DNA of 64,000 bases. It comes from Pseudomonas sp. SDI. Its GTDB lineage: Bacteria > Pseudomonadota > Gammaproteobacteria > Pseudomonadales > Pseudomonadaceae. Of this stretch, positions 7,668 through 20,168 are shown one piece after another. Numbering within the stretch: the first letter of the stretch is position 1; each line of letters starts with the position of its first letter. Location: contig NZ_QETK01000010.1 in NCBI RefSeq assembly GCF_003105155.1, positions 95,913-159,912 of the forward strand, written 5' to 3'. The position numbers were made by a program, and so were the translations under genes. The notes under the pieces are model-generated. The model did not search any database and was not told where the DNA came from. It saw only the letters and a list, made by a program, of their open reading frames with translations.

Positions 7668-9536
7668 ATGCTGAACAAATACCCTCTGTGGAAATACGCA
7701 CTGATCCTGGCGGTACTGGCGATCGGTTTTATTTATTCCGCTCCCAACCTCTACCCTGATGATCCGGCGGTCCAGATCAGCGGTGCCAGCACGGCCCTGC
7801 AGGTCAATCAGGCCGATCTCGATCGCGTCAGCAAAGCGCTGGTCGATGCCGGGATCACCGTCAAGGGTGCAAGCCTGGGTGAGAAAGGCAAAGGCGCACT
7901 GGTGCGTCTGAGCAAGCAGGAAGACCAACTCCCTGCCAAGGACGTGGTGCGCAAGGCACTGGGCGACGACTATGTAGTAGCGCTGAACCTGGCCCCGACT
8001 ACCCCGCAATGGCTGCGCAATTTGGGCGCAAGCCCGATGAAACTTGGTCTCGACCTGTCCGGTGGTGTGCACTTCCTGCTTGAAGTGGACATGGACAAGG
8101 CCATGGCTGCGCGCCTGAAAGTCTACGAAGGCGAAGTCAAATCCCTGCTGCGCAAGGAGCGTGTTCGCTACCGCAGCCTGCCGCAACTCGACGGCGGCAT
8201 CCAGCTGGGCTTCTCCGATGACGAATCGCGCGAACAGGCACGTGCCCTGATCCGCAAGAATTTCAACGATTTCGAGTTGACCACCACCGAGCGTAACGGC
8301 CTGTCCGTACTGCGCCTGGCGATTACCCCGGCCAAGGTCGCGGAAATCCGTGAATACTCGATCAAGCAGAACCTGACCACGGTGCGTAACCGGGTCAACG
8401 AGCTGGGCGTTGCCGAGCCGCTGGTTCAGCGCCAGGGTGCCAACCGCATCGTGGTCGAGCTGCCAGGCGTGCAGGATACCGCCGAAGCCAAACGTATCCT
8501 CGGCAAGACCGCGAGCCTGGAGTTCCGCCTCGGCGCCGAGCCGGGTGCTTCCAAGGCGACCACCGAATCCTTCGAATTCCGTGAGGGCAACCGTCCGGCC
8601 GCCGCCGTTGAACGTGGCCTGATCATCACCGGTGACCAGGTCACCGACGCCCAGGCCAGCTTCGACGAACACGGCCGCCCACAGGTGAACATTCGCCTCG
8701 ACGGCCATGGTGGCGAGCTGATGAGCCGCGCTACCCGCAGCAACGTCGGGCGCAGCATGGCGGTGATCTTCATCGAGCAGAAGCCGGTGACTCGCTACGA
8801 GAAGAAGCTGGTCAATGGCGTCGAAAAAGACGTGCCGGTACAGACCTTCAAGGAAGAGAAGCAGATCATCAGCCTGGCGACCATTCAGTCGCCACTGGGT
8901 AGCCAGTTCCGCATCACCGGCCTGAACGGCCAGGGCGAATCGTCCGAACTGGCCCTGCTGCTGCGTGCCGGTGGTCTGGCCGCGCCAATGTACTTCGCCG
9001 AAGAACGTACCATTGGCCCAAGCCTGGGTGCTGACAACATCACCAAGGGTATCGACGCGTCGCTGTGGGGCATGCTGTTCGTCTCGCTGTTCATCATGGC
9101 CATCTACCGTGCCTTCGGCCTGATCGCCACGGTCGCGCTGGCGGGCAATATGGTGCTGCTGCTGGCCTTGATGTCGCTGCTGGGGGCCACGCTGACCCTG
9201 CCGGGTATCGCCGGTATCGTACTGACCATGGGTATGGCGGTAGACGCCAACGTACTGATCTTCTCGCGGATCCGTGAGGAGCTGAATGCCGGGATGTCGG
9301 TACAACGCGCCATTCACGAAGGTTTCAACCGTGCCTATACCGCGATCATCGACGCCAACCTGACCAGCTTGCTGGTGGGCGGCATCCTGTTCGCCATGGG
9401 TACCGGTCCGGTGAAGGGCTTCGCGGTTACCATGTCCCTCGGGATTTTCACTTCGATGTTCACCGCCGTCATGGTGACCCGCGCTATGGTCAACCTGACC
9501 TGTGGTGGGCGTGACATCAAGAAGCTGTGGGTTTAA
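7668..9536 (+). CDS. secD: protein translocase subunit SecD
   Basis: 622 residues from ATG 7668; a GTG immediately before it would add one residue. SecD uses the proton gradient to assist late steps of Sec export. There is one N-terminal transmembrane helix (LWKYALILAVLAIGFIYSAPN), a large periplasmic P1 domain starting near LGLDLSGGVHFLLEVD, and five C-terminal helices with the GMAVDANVLIFSRIREEL signature. The gene is 9 bases from secF. Length is normal for pseudomonads. Confidence 0.97.
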   Translation: MLNKYPLWKYALILAVLAIGFIYSAPNLYPDDPAVQISGASTALQVNQADLDRVSKALVDAGITVKGASLGEKGKGALVRLSKQEDQLPAKDVVRKALGDDYVVALNLAPTTPQWLRNLGASPMKLGLDLSGGVHFLLEVDMDKAMAARLKVYEGEVKSLLRKERVRYRSLPQLDGGIQLGFSDDESREQARALIRKNFNDFELTTTERNGLSVLRLAITPAKVAEIREYSIKQNLTTVRNRVNELGVAEPLVQRQGANRIVVELPGVQDTAEAKRILGKTASLEFRLGAEPGASKATTESFEFREGNRPAAAVERGLIITGDQVTDAQASFDEHGRPQVNIRLDGHGGELMSRATRSNVGRSMAVIFIEQKPVTRYEKKLVNGVEKDVPVQTFKEEKQIISLATIQSPLGSQFRITGLNGQGESSELALLLRAGGLAAPMYFAEERTIGPSLGADNITKGIDASLWGMLFVSLFIMAIYRAFGLIATVALAGNMVLLLALMSLLGATLTLPGIAGIVLTMGMAVDANVLIFSRIREELNAGMSVQRAIHEGFNRAYTAIIDANLTSLLVGGILFAMGTGPVKGFAVTMSLGIFTSMFTAVMVTRAMVNLTCGGRDIKKLWV

Positions 9537-9545
9537 GGGGCTGCC

Positions 9546-10457
9546 ATGTTACGTACCATCAACTTCATGGGCGTTCGCAACGTTGCGTTCGCCGTTACTG
9601 TGCTCCTTACCGTACTGGCGCTGTTCAGCTGGTTCCAGAAAGGGCTGAACTTCGGTCTGGATTTCACCGGCGGTACGCTCATCGAGCTGACCTACGAGCG
9701 TCCGGCCAACCTGGAAAACGTGCGTGAGGAACTGGCCAAGGCCGGTTTCCACGATGCCATCGTGCAGAGTTTCGGTGCGACCACCGACCTGCTGGTGCGT
9801 ATGCCGGGCGACGACCCGCTGCTCGGCAATAAGGTCGCCGATGCGCTGAAACAGGTCGGTGGCGACAACCCGGCGGTGATCAAGCGCGTCGAGTTCGTCG
9901 GCCCGCAGGTGGGTGAAGAGCTGCGCGACCAGGGCGGCCTCGGCATGCTCCTGGCGCTGGGCGGTATCCTCATTTACCTGGCCTTCCGCTTCCAGTGGAA
10001 GTTCGCTGTCGGTGCGATCATCTCGCTGATCCACGACGTGGTGGTGACCCTGGGGATCCTGTCGTTCTTCCAGATCACCTTCGACCTGACCGTGCTGGCG
10101 GCAGTTCTGGCGATCATCGGCTACTCGCTCAACGACACCATCGTTGTGTTCGACCGGGTGCGTGAGAACTTCCGGGTACTGCGCAAGGCCTCGCTGATCG
10201 AGAACATCAACATCTCGACCACCCAGACCCTGCTGCGGACCATCGCCACTTCGGTATCGACCTTGCTGGCCATTGCCGCTCTGCTGTTCTTCGGTGGTGA
10301 CAACCTGTTCGGCTTCTCCCTGGCGCTGTTCATCGGCGTTATGGCGGGTACCTACTCGTCGATCTACATCGCCAACGTGGTGCTGATCTGGCTGAACCTG
10401 AGCAGTGAAGACCTGATTCCACCGGTCAAGGCGGAAGGTGTGGACGACCGTCCGTAA
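9546..10457 (+). CDS. secF: protein translocase subunit SecF
   Basis: 303 residues, partner of SecD in the inner-membrane SecDF complex. It has the N-terminal helix, the GLNFGLDFTGGTLIEL motif (about 36-51), a periplasmic domain, and a C-terminal six-helix unit with YSLNDTIVVFDRVRENFR. The operon ends here: an intrinsic terminator follows 30 bases after the stop. Confidence 0.97.
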   Translation: MLRTINFMGVRNVAFAVTVLLTVLALFSWFQKGLNFGLDFTGGTLIELTYERPANLENVREELAKAGFHDAIVQSFGATTDLLVRMPGDDPLLGNKVADALKQVGGDNPAVIKRVEFVGPQVGEELRDQGGLGMLLALGGILIYLAFRFQWKFAVGAIISLIHDVVVTLGILSFFQITFDLTVLAAVLAIIGYSLNDTIVVFDRVRENFRVLRKASLIENINISTTQTLLRTIATSVSTLLAIAALLFFGGDNLFGFSLALFIGVMAGTYSSIYIANVVLIWLNLSSEDLIPPVKAEGVDDRP

Positions 10458-10484
10458 GGGCTTTTCCTACGCATCTGGCTGAAC

Positions 10485-10521
10485 AAAAGGGCGTGAGTAT
10501 TGAACTCACGCCTTTTTTTTT
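10485..10521 (+). terminator. intrinsic terminator of the queA-secF operon
   Basis: A 9-bp perfect stem (GGCGTGAGT 10490-10498 with ACTCACGCC 10504-10512), a 5-base loop and nine T residues. It also has A residues on its 5' side. Confidence 0.93.
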
Positions 10522-10576
10522 GCTCCAAGGCTGGGAGAAGCGCGGGCATGACCCGCAGGTAAATCAGGAGGTTCAC

Positions 10577-11125
10577 GTGAACAAGTCGATGCTGGTGGGG
10601 GCGGTACTGGGTGCTGTCGGTGTAACTGCCGGAGGTGCTGTCGCAACCTACAGCCTGGTTAAAAGCGGACCGGAGTACGCACAGGTAACTGACGTGCAAC
10701 CGATCAAGCAAACCGTCAAGACGCCACGGGAAGTCTGCAAGGATGTCACGGTCACCCGGCAGAAGCCGGTGCAGGACCAGCACCAGATCGCCGGTACCGT
10801 GCTGGGCGCGGTGGCAGGCGGTTTGCTCGGTAATCAGATTGGTGGTGGTACCGGCAAGAAGATTGCCACGGTGGCCGGTGCGGTCGGCGGTGGTTATGCC
10901 GGCAACAAGGTGCAGGAGAACATGCAGAACAACGACACGTACACCACCACGCAAACTCGCTGCAATACCGTCAATGACCTGAGCGAGAAGGTGGTTGGTT
11001 ACAACGTGACGTATTCGATCGGTGATCAGGTCGGCAAGGTCAAGATGGACCGCGACCCGGGCTCGCAGATCCCGCTGGACAAGGAAGGCAAGCTGATTTT
11101 GTCGCAAGCGCAGCCTGGTCAGTAA
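10577..11125 (+). CDS. glycine-zipper 2TM-domain envelope protein
   Basis: 182 residues from GTG 10577, preceded by a perfect AGGAGG five bases upstream; the longer frame runs through the secF terminator. A hydrophobic N-terminal segment (MLVGAVLGAVGVTAGGAVATYSLV) is followed by a glycine-zipper repeat (AGTVLGAVAGGLLGNQIGGGTGKKIATVAGAVGGGYAGN, about 70-110, here described by its ends). The C-terminal domain contains two Cys residues. It belongs to the 17-kDa surface antigen / SlyB-like group, probably in the outer membrane or periplasm. Specific function unknown. Flanked by terminators, so monocistronic. Confidence 0.88.
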   Translation: MNKSMLVGAVLGAVGVTAGGAVATYSLVKSGPEYAQVTDVQPIKQTVKTPREVCKDVTVTRQKPVQDQHQIAGTVLGAVAGGLLGNQIGGGTGKKIATVAGAVGGGYAGNKVQENMQNNDTYTTTQTRCNTVNDLSEKVVGYNVTYSIGDQVGKVKMDRDPGSQIPLDKEGKLILSQAQPGQ

Positions 11126-11133
11126 GCCGGCGC

Positions 11134-11170
11134 CCACAAAAAAGCACCCGAATGGGTGCTTTTTTGTGGG
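11134..11170. terminator. bidirectional terminator
   Basis: AAAAAAGCACCC, a four-base loop (GAAT) and GGGTGCTTTTTT form a near-perfect hairpin with A and T tracts on both sides. It serves the glycine-zipper gene and the converging lipoprotein gene. Confidence 0.92.
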
Positions 11171-11183
11171 CGCGAATCAGCGA

Positions 11184-11402
11184 TTACAGGTCGGAGATGG
11201 TCCGTACCTGATCTTTGTTGATGCGCGTGCGTTTGCCGTCGAGCTGTTCGAACTCGTAGAAGCCGGCGGCGCGGTCGTATTTCGGCGCATCGATGGCCTG
11301 GATCTCGCGGCCGTCGTTCAGGGTGATCAGCGAGGGGGTGGAGCAGCCGGCCAGGGTGGCGAAAGCGCCGATCAGCAGGGCGGACAGCAGGCCGTTTTTC
11401 AT
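11184..11402 (-). CDS. YgdI/YgdR-family small lipoprotein
   Basis: 72 residues. Signal peptide with lipobox LAGC (Cys at about residue 20), then the compact SH3-like domain of the YgdI/YgdR group (LITLNDGREIQAIDAPKYDRAAGFYEFEQLDGKRTRINKDQV, described by its ends). The DGREI and GFYEFE patterns are diagnostic. The role of this family is not established; it is likely anchored in an envelope membrane. Converges on the glycine-zipper gene. Confidence 0.9.
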   Translation of the reverse strand: MKNGLLSALLIGAFATLAGCSTPSLITLNDGREIQAIDAPKYDRAAGFYEFEQLDGKRTRINKDQVRTISDL

Positions 11403-11458
11403 TGCGGTATTCCTAGGGTTGAGAAAGCGGTGGATTTATCGCGGGACGGCAGCCGCCA

Positions 11459-12729
<1,271 letters not shown>

Positions 12730-12758
12730 TCAAAGGGTAAAGGTGCATCAGGGCGGGG

Positions 12759-13130
12759 TCAGCTATCGAAGGCGTTTTTCAGCCAGTCCAAGGGTTGACC
12801 CGCATGGCCATTGCCTTGCAGGGCGATCACGTCGAAACGGCAGGGATGGTTGGCCCACTGCGGTTCGTTCTGAAGGAAAGTCTGCGCGGCGAGCGCGAGT
12901 TTTTCCTGCTTGCGTGCATCGATACTGCCAAGTGCGCCACCAAAGCCCGGGTGCAGCCGGTATCGGACTTCGACGAATACTACTGTATCGCTGTCGAGCA
13001 TGACCAGATCAAGCTCGCCGCGGGTGCATCGCCAGTTCTGCGCCAGCAGGCTCAGGCCCTGCCCCTGAAGGTAGCGCAGGGCCTGAGCCTCGGCGGCCTT
13101 GCCGGCCGCCTGGCGCGAACTGTCGGGCAT
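12759..13130 (-). CDS. yraN: YraN-family (UPF0102) endonuclease-like protein
   Basis: 123 residues from ATG 13130, which overlaps the lpoA stop (TGATG). The restriction-endonuclease-like core is visible: GKAAEAQALRYL, then RGELDLVMLD and FVEVRYR (the E/D-x-V and ExR catalytic-type residues). It belongs to UPF0102. A DNA-related function is suspected, none firmly established. Coupled to lpoA as in many proteobacteria. Confidence 0.93.
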   Translation of the reverse strand: MPDSSRQAAGKAAEAQALRYLQGQGLSLLAQNWRCTRGELDLVMLDSDTVVFVEVRYRLHPGFGGALGSIDARKQEKLALAAQTFLQNEPQWANHPCRFDVIALQGNGHAGQPLDWLKNAFDS

Positions 13131-14944
13131 CAGCGCGGGGTGTCCGGCAGGCGTTTGACCTGACCGCCGGCAAACTCGGCCCACGGCAACTGCCGCTCGA
13201 CGCGCTGGTTGGGGTTCATGCTCAGGCTGCCGGAGAGGCCTTCGATACGGTTGTCCGGCAGCGTCTTGAGCTGACCCAGGCGTGGCGCCAGGCTGTAGGC
13301 GTCGACACCCATGGCGTACAGGCGGCCTAGGCTGCCGGCCGCTTGTGGCCACTGGCGTACTACCTGCTGACGCAGCGAGTTGCCACTGTCGAGCAGCCAC
13401 GGGGTTTCGCAGAAGCGGATACCGGTCATGTCGTTGTACTGGTTAACGTCACCACTAGCGCTGTACACATTGGAGGTAGCGTAGACCGGCACGTCGCCGG
13501 CGTACTGGAAGTTCAGCGTCGGTTTGATCTGCTGGGCCTGCTGCGGGGTGGCGGCGAGGAAGATGAAATCGATGTCCTGGCGACGCGACGGCTGCGCGGC
13601 GACGTTGCCGCCGACGGTGCTTTGCAGGCTCTTGGCGCGGCCTTCGCTTTGGCGCAGCTGGAACAGGTCGGCGATCTGCTGGGCCAGGGCCACCGGCTGG
13701 GCAACATGCTCGGCGGCGATCAGGGTGCCGCCATTGGCTTCCCAGTCCTGGCGGAAGGCTTTCAGTACGCGGTCGCCCCACTCGCCGCTCGGCACCAGGG
13801 CCACGGCACGGCGCATGCCGTCGGCACGGGCGCGGCGCGAGACTTCGCGGGCTTCGTCTTCGGCCGCGAGGCCGAACTGGAACAGCTGCGCCGGGCCGCT
13901 CTGGCCTGCGTCGCTGTAGTTCAGTGCGAGGGTGGTAATCGGCAGTTGCGGGCGCGCGGCCAGTTGCTTGACCAGCGGTTTTTCCAGCGGGCCGACGACC
14001 AGTTGCACGCCAGCGGCTTGCGCCTGACGATAGAAGTCATCAAGCGAGGTCAGGCGCGAGCTGTCGAACACCTGCACCTGAGGCGGCTTCTGGCCGGCCT
14101 GCTGGGCCTGGAAATGGGCGGCCATGAAGCCATCGCGCAGGGCACGGGCGACACCGGCCAGCGGGCCTTCCTGAGGCAGTAGCAGGGCAATCTTGGTCAG
14201 CGGCTGGCTGGCCAGCTCCTTGAGCTTGATCAATGGCAGCGGCAGTTGCACTGCGGCCGGGTGATCGGCGTGCTGGCTGCGCCAGGTTTCGATGGCTGCT
14301 TGCTGCTGTTCCAGGGTGCCGGCGCTTTTCACGGCCAGGGCCAGGCTGGTCCAGCCGGCCATCACGTCGGTACCGGCACCTTGCAGTTGCTCGCTCGGCA
14401 GGGCGGCGACCAGGCTCCAGATGGCTTCGTGGTTGGCGCTGGCGGCCGGGCCGCTGAGCAGCGGTGCCAGGGCAACGCGCTCCTGGGCGGCTGCCAGGAT
14501 CTGGCCATCGGCTTCGAGGGCGGCGGCGCGCACGCTACGGGTGCGTGCCTGAAGGTCTGCCGGCAGCTCGTTCAGGCGCGCCAGGCTCGGGTGGCCGAGG
14601 GCGCTGAGGGCGGCTTTGGGTTGGTTGCGGATCATCGCCAGTTCTGCTGCCAGGGTGCTGGCGTAGACCTGCTGGGCTGGCTTGAGGGTGTCCAGCTGGA
14701 CCTGCTCGAGAATGCGCGCGGCGCGTACGTTGTCCTTCTGCCGATAGGCCAGGTCAGCCGCGCTCAGGCGCAGCAGTGCGGCTTTTTCAGGTGTCTTGCT
14801 GGTGGCGGCCTGGTCGAGCAGTTGCTCGATGCTGGCATCCGGTGTGCGTGGCAGTTCACCCAGGCTGGACGAAGGCGAACTGGCGCAAGCTGCCAGCAGG
14901 GCAGCGAGACAGAGGGCTGAGAGCAGCCGCAGGCAAGCGATCAT
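13130..14944 (-). CDS. lpoA: penicillin-binding protein activator LpoA
   Basis: 604 residues. Lipobox LAAC with Cys20, then a tetratricopeptide-like N-terminal half (repeating Ala/Leu helices to about 240). The C-terminal LppC domain resembles a periplasmic-binding protein (KIALLLPQEGPLAGVARALRDGF, VVGPLEKPLVKQLAAR, DFIFLAATPQQAQQIKP by its ends). LpoA spans the periplasm from the outer membrane to stimulate the class A synthase PBP1a. Transcribed divergently from rsmI. Confidence 0.95.
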   Translation of the reverse strand: MIACLRLLSALCLAALLAACASSPSSSLGELPRTPDASIEQLLDQAATSKTPEKAALLRLSAADLAYRQKDNVRAARILEQVQLDTLKPAQQVYASTLAAELAMIRNQPKAALSALGHPSLARLNELPADLQARTRSVRAAALEADGQILAAAQERVALAPLLSGPAASANHEAIWSLVAALPSEQLQGAGTDVMAGWTSLALAVKSAGTLEQQQAAIETWRSQHADHPAAVQLPLPLIKLKELASQPLTKIALLLPQEGPLAGVARALRDGFMAAHFQAQQAGQKPPQVQVFDSSRLTSLDDFYRQAQAAGVQLVVGPLEKPLVKQLAARPQLPITTLALNYSDAGQSGPAQLFQFGLAAEDEAREVSRRARADGMRRAVALVPSGEWGDRVLKAFRQDWEANGGTLIAAEHVAQPVALAQQIADLFQLRQSEGRAKSLQSTVGGNVAAQPSRRQDIDFIFLAATPQQAQQIKPTLNFQYAGDVPVYATSNVYSASGDVNQYNDMTGIRFCETPWLLDSGNSLRQQVVRQWPQAAGSLGRLYAMGVDAYSLAPRLGQLKTLPDNRIEGLSGSLSMNPNQRVERQLPWAEFAGGQVKRLPDTPR

Positions 14945-15130
14945 GTAAGAATCCTGTTACTCGATCAAATTAACCTGCAATTGTACCCAAGCGCTGGCCG
15001 GGGCGCGATCTTGCTGGCGTTAATCCTTCAATATAGGTGCTCTCGGCCACCGCGAGCCCCCGCGCGGTTACGCATTGTTGCCGGCGATCGGGCTACAATG
15101 GCGCTTTGATCAAATTGACAGGTGTGTGCT

Positions 15131-16009
15131 GTGACCGATGCTCCAGGTGCTTCCAATTCCGCTGCCGGTACTCTTTACGTGGTGGCCACGCCGATCGGCA
15201 ACCTGGATGACATGAGTGCACGGGCGCTGAAGGTGTTGAGCGATGTGGCGCTGATTGCGGCCGAAGACACCCGCCATTCCATCCGGCTGATGCAGCATTT
15301 TGGCATCAATACGCCGCTGGCCGCTTGCCATGAGCACAACGAACGTGAGGAGGGCAGCAGCCGCTTCATCGCCCGCCTGCTGGCCGGCGACAACGTTGCA
15401 CTGATTTCCGATGCTGGCACGCCGTTGATTTCCGATCCGGGGTATCACCTGGTGCGTCAGGCGCGGGCTGCTGGCATTGCGGTGGTTCCGGTGCCGGGCG
15501 CCTGCGCGCTGATTGCCGCGCTGTCGGCGGCCGGCCTGCCGTCGGACCGGTTCATTTTCGAGGGCTTCCTGCCGGCCAAGTCGGTCGGTCGGCGTTCGCG
15601 TCTGAGCCTGCTCAAGGAAGAGCCGCGCACCCTGATCTTCTACGAAGCGCCGCACCGCATCCTTGAGTGCCTGCAGGACATGGAGTCGATCTTTGGTGCC
15701 GAGCGCCCGGCCTTGCTCGCCCGCGAGCTGACGAAAACCTTCGAAACCCTCAAGGGCCTGCCGCTGGCCGAGTTGCGCGCGTTCGTCGAAGCCGACAGCA
15801 ATCAGCAGCGCGGTGAGTGCGTGGTGCTGGTGGCTGGCTGGACTGCACCGGCCGATGAAGACGCGGTGGGGAGCGAAGCGATGCGTGTGCTCGATCTGCT
15901 GCTGGCGGAGATGCCACTTAAACGCGCGGCGGCGTTGGCAGCAGAAATTACCGGCGTTCGTAAGAATGTTCTGTATCAAGCGGCGCTGGATAAACAGAAA
16001 GACCACTGA
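15131..16009 (+). CDS. rsmI: 16S rRNA (cytidine(1402)-2'-O)-methyltransferase RsmI
   Basis: About 292 residues from GTG 15131, eight bases after an AGG; an in-frame GTG at 15122 is an alternative. Tetrapyrrole-methylase fold: LYVVATPIGNLDDMS, AEDTRHS, LISDAGTPLISDPGYHLV and VPGACALIAALSAAGLP are hallmark segments. It 2'-O-methylates C1402 in the ribosomal decoding centre with SAM. A TACAAT at 15094-15099 is a likely -10 element. Confidence 0.96.
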   Translation: MTDAPGASNSAAGTLYVVATPIGNLDDMSARALKVLSDVALIAAEDTRHSIRLMQHFGINTPLAACHEHNEREEGSSRFIARLLAGDNVALISDAGTPLISDPGYHLVRQARAAGIAVVPVPGACALIAALSAAGLPSDRFIFEGFLPAKSVGRRSRLSLLKEEPRTLIFYEAPHRILECLQDMESIFGAERPALLARELTKTFETLKGLPLAELRAFVEADSNQQRGECVVLVAGWTAPADEDAVGSEAMRVLDLLLAEMPLKRAAALAAEITGVRKNVLYQAALDKQKDH

Positions 16010-16038
16010 TGTCACATTGATATTAATTGTTTTATCGC

Positions 16039-16067
16039 TTGTTCTCCGAGGCCTCTACCGTTAACCT
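16039..16067 (+). promoter_or_regulatory. candidate rnpB promoter
   Basis: TTGTTC (16039-16044), a 17-base spacer and TAACCT (16062-16067) precede the RNase P RNA 5' end by about ten bases. Moderate match to consensus, but the position is right. Confidence 0.5.
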
Positions 16068-16076
16068 TTGCAGCGG

Positions 16077-16437
16077 AGAGTCGATCGGACAGTCGCTGCC
16101 TTCTTTTGTTCCGCAAAAGTAGGGGGAGGAAAGTCCGGGCTCCATAGGGCAGAGTGCCAGGTAACGCCTGGGAGGCGCGAGCCTACGGAAAGTGCCACAG
16201 AAAATAACCGCCTAAGCACTTCGGTGCCGGTAAGGGTGAAAAGGTGCGGTAAGAGCGCACCGCACGTCTGGCAACAGTTCGTGGCTAGGTAAACCCCACT
16301 CGGAGCAAGACCAAATAGGGTTCCATATGGCGCGGCCCGCGTTGGAACCGGGTAGGTTGCTAGAGGCGTCCAGTGATGGCCGTCGTAGAGGAATGACTGT
16401 CCTCGACAAAACCCGGCTTACAGATCGACTCTCCACC
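16077..16437 (+). ncRNA. rnpB: RNase P RNA (class A)
   Basis: The catalytic RNA that matures tRNA 5' ends. The 5' and 3' ends are complementary (AGAGTCGATC at 16077-16086 with GATCGACTCT at 16423-16432), forming helix P1. Conserved core sequences are present: GAGGAAAGTCCGGGCTCC near 16127, AGGGTGAAAAGGTGCGGTAAGAGC near 16233 (given by its ends) and ACAAAACCCGGCTTACAG near 16406. The size is normal for a bacterial type A RNA. The exact 3' end is approximate. Confidence 0.97.
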
Positions 16438-16641
16438 TCTTTTCCCTCCTGCTTGAATCGATAGCAGATGCGGCGTGGTAATACCGAAAAATTCTTACTC
16501 TTAATAAATCACTTTAACTTCGCGCTCTATCTGTTTGAGTGAGTTTGCTTTTTCCTGTCAAAAATCCCTCCGAATAGTCCATTCCTGTTGCGATGTTGAG
16601 CTAAATCTCCGTTCTGTAAGGGTTTTCCTTATAACCGCGCC
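16438..16641. other. AT-rich non-coding gap between rnpB and the dcw promoter
   Basis: About 200 bases without a supportable gene, richer in A+T than the surroundings, with TTAATAAATC and several T runs. The beginning may hold the rnpB terminator (CTCTTTTCCCTCC) although no strong hairpin is seen. The dcw promoter follows directly. Confidence 0.5.
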
Positions 16642-16671
16642 TTGACGGTGTGGTAGGCGGATTCCTATAGT
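16642..16671 (+). promoter_or_regulatory. dcw cluster (mraZ) promoter
   Basis: TTGACG (16642-16647), an 18-base spacer and TATAGT (16666-16671) form a strong sigma70 promoter about 75 bases before the mraZ start. The predicted start is near 16678, just before the MraZ boxes. Confidence 0.8.
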
Positions 16672-16680
16672 GTGCGCAAG

Positions 16681-16710
16681 TGGCAGAAAGTGGCATGAAG
16701 TGGGTTTTCA
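16681..16710 (+). promoter_or_regulatory. MraZ operator: three TGG boxes at 10-bp spacing
   Basis: TGGCAGAAAG, TGGCATGAAG and TGGGTTTTCA follow each other directly, with TGG at 16681, 16691 and 16701. MraZ family repressors bind direct TGGGN repeats spaced by ten bases in their own promoter region. Position at the transcription start fits autorepression of the dcw operon. Confidence 0.75.
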
Positions 16711-16745
16711 GAGACAAAAAAGCTAACATTTAGGGATGAGCAGCC

Positions 16746-17201
16746 GTGTTCCGCGGAGCCAACGCAATCAACCTCGACGCAAAAGGCCGCCTCGCTATGC
16801 CGAGCCGGTATCGTGACGAGCTCGATTCGCGCAGTTCCGGGCAGTTGATCGTGACGATCGATGCGGTTGATCCCTGTTTGTGTGTCTACCCACTCGATGA
16901 ATGGGAACTGATCGAGGCCAAGTTGAGAGCCTTGCCGTCGTTACGCGAAGAGAACCGTCGCCTGCAGCGTTTGCTGATCGGCAATGCGGTGGATCTGGAG
17001 CTCGATGGCAGTGGGCGCTTTCTGGTGCCGCCACGCTTGCGCGAATACGCCAAGCTCGACAAGCGGGCAATGCTTGTGGGGCAACTGAACAAATTCCAAT
17101 TGTGGGACGAGGATGCCTGGAATGCTGTTTCCGCAGCGGACCTGGCAGCCATACAACAACCGGGCGCCATGCCTGATGAACTGCGTGATTTGATCCTGTG
17201 A
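16746..17201 (+). CDS. mraZ: transcriptional regulator MraZ
   Basis: 151 residues from GTG 16746. Two swapped-hairpin AbrB-like MraZ domains, each with the DxxxR signature: [17 protein letters not shown] (first half) and [17 protein letters not shown] (second half). MraZ forms a ring and represses the division and cell wall operon. Its operator lies directly upstream. The stop overlaps the rsmH GTG start. Confidence 0.96.
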   Translation: MFRGANAINLDAKGRLAMPSRYRDELDSRSSGQLIVTIDAVDPCLCVYPLDEWELIEAKLRALPSLREENRRLQRLLIGNAVDLELDGSGRFLVPPRLREYAKLDKRAMLVGQLNKFQLWDEDAWNAVSAADLAAIQQPGAMPDELRDLIL

Positions 17202-18141
17202 CTATAGATAGCGGCTTTAACCACATCACCGTACTGCTTGACGAAGCCGTCGAGGCTCTCGCGGTGCGCGCCGATGGCTGCTACCTGGATGGCACCTTCG
17301 GTCGCGGTGGGCACAGCCGGTTGATCCTCCGGCATCTCGGTCCGGATGGCCGGCTGCTTGGCTTCGATAAAGATCCTCAAGCGATTGCCAACGGGCAAGC
17401 GCTGGCGGCCGAAGACGGCCGCTTTGTCATTGTGCAGCGCAGTTTTGCCGAGTTGGGTGAAGAGGTTGCAGCACGCGGCCTGGCCGGCAAGGTCAACGGT
17501 ATTCTGCTCGACCTCGGTGTGTCGTCGCCGCAGCTCGATGACCCGGAGCGCGGCTTCAGCTTCATGAACGACGGCCCGCTGGACATGCGCATGGACCCGA
17601 GTCGTGGCGTCAGTGCTGCCGAGTTCATCGCTACTGCGCCGGCCGAAGAAATCGCCCGGGTGTTCAAGGAATACGGTGAAGAGCGTTTTGCCAAGCGCAT
17701 GGCCAATGCCGTTGTCGCCCGCCGTGAAATCACCCCATTTACCCGCACCGCCGATCTGGCCGAAGTGCTCAAGGTCGCCAATCCGGCATGGGAAAAAGGC
17801 AAGAACCCGGCAACCCGTGCATTCCAGGGCCTGCGGATTCACGTCAACAACGAGCTGGGCGATCTGGAAGCCGGCCTGCAAGCCGCCCTCGATACACTGG
17901 AAATCGGTGGCCGGCTGGTGGTGATCAGCTTCCACTCCCTGGAAGACCGCATCGTCAAACTGTTCATGCGCAAGCTGGCCAAGGGTGAGGCAGATAATCT
18001 GCCGCGCAACCTGCCGGTTCAGCACAAACCGTTCGAGCCGAAAATCAAAGTGCATGGCAAGGCCCAGTTCGCTTCCGAAGCCGAGCTCAAGGCCAACCCG
18101 CGTTCGCGCAGCGCGGTCATGCGTGTGGCGGAGAAGCTTCG

Positions 18142-18145
<4 letters not shown>
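17198..18145 (+). CDS. rsmH: 16S rRNA (cytosine(1402)-N4)-methyltransferase RsmH
   Basis: 315 residues from GTG 17198 (GTGA overlap with mraZ). Motifs: [46 protein letters not shown] (by its ends) and LDMRMD. RsmH N4-methylates C1402 of 16S rRNA. This is the same nucleotide as RsmI, encoded 2 kb upstream, so both modifiers of one base lie in this window. Confidence 0.97.
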
Positions 18146-20167
<2,022 letters not shown>

Positions 20168-20168
<1 letters not shown>

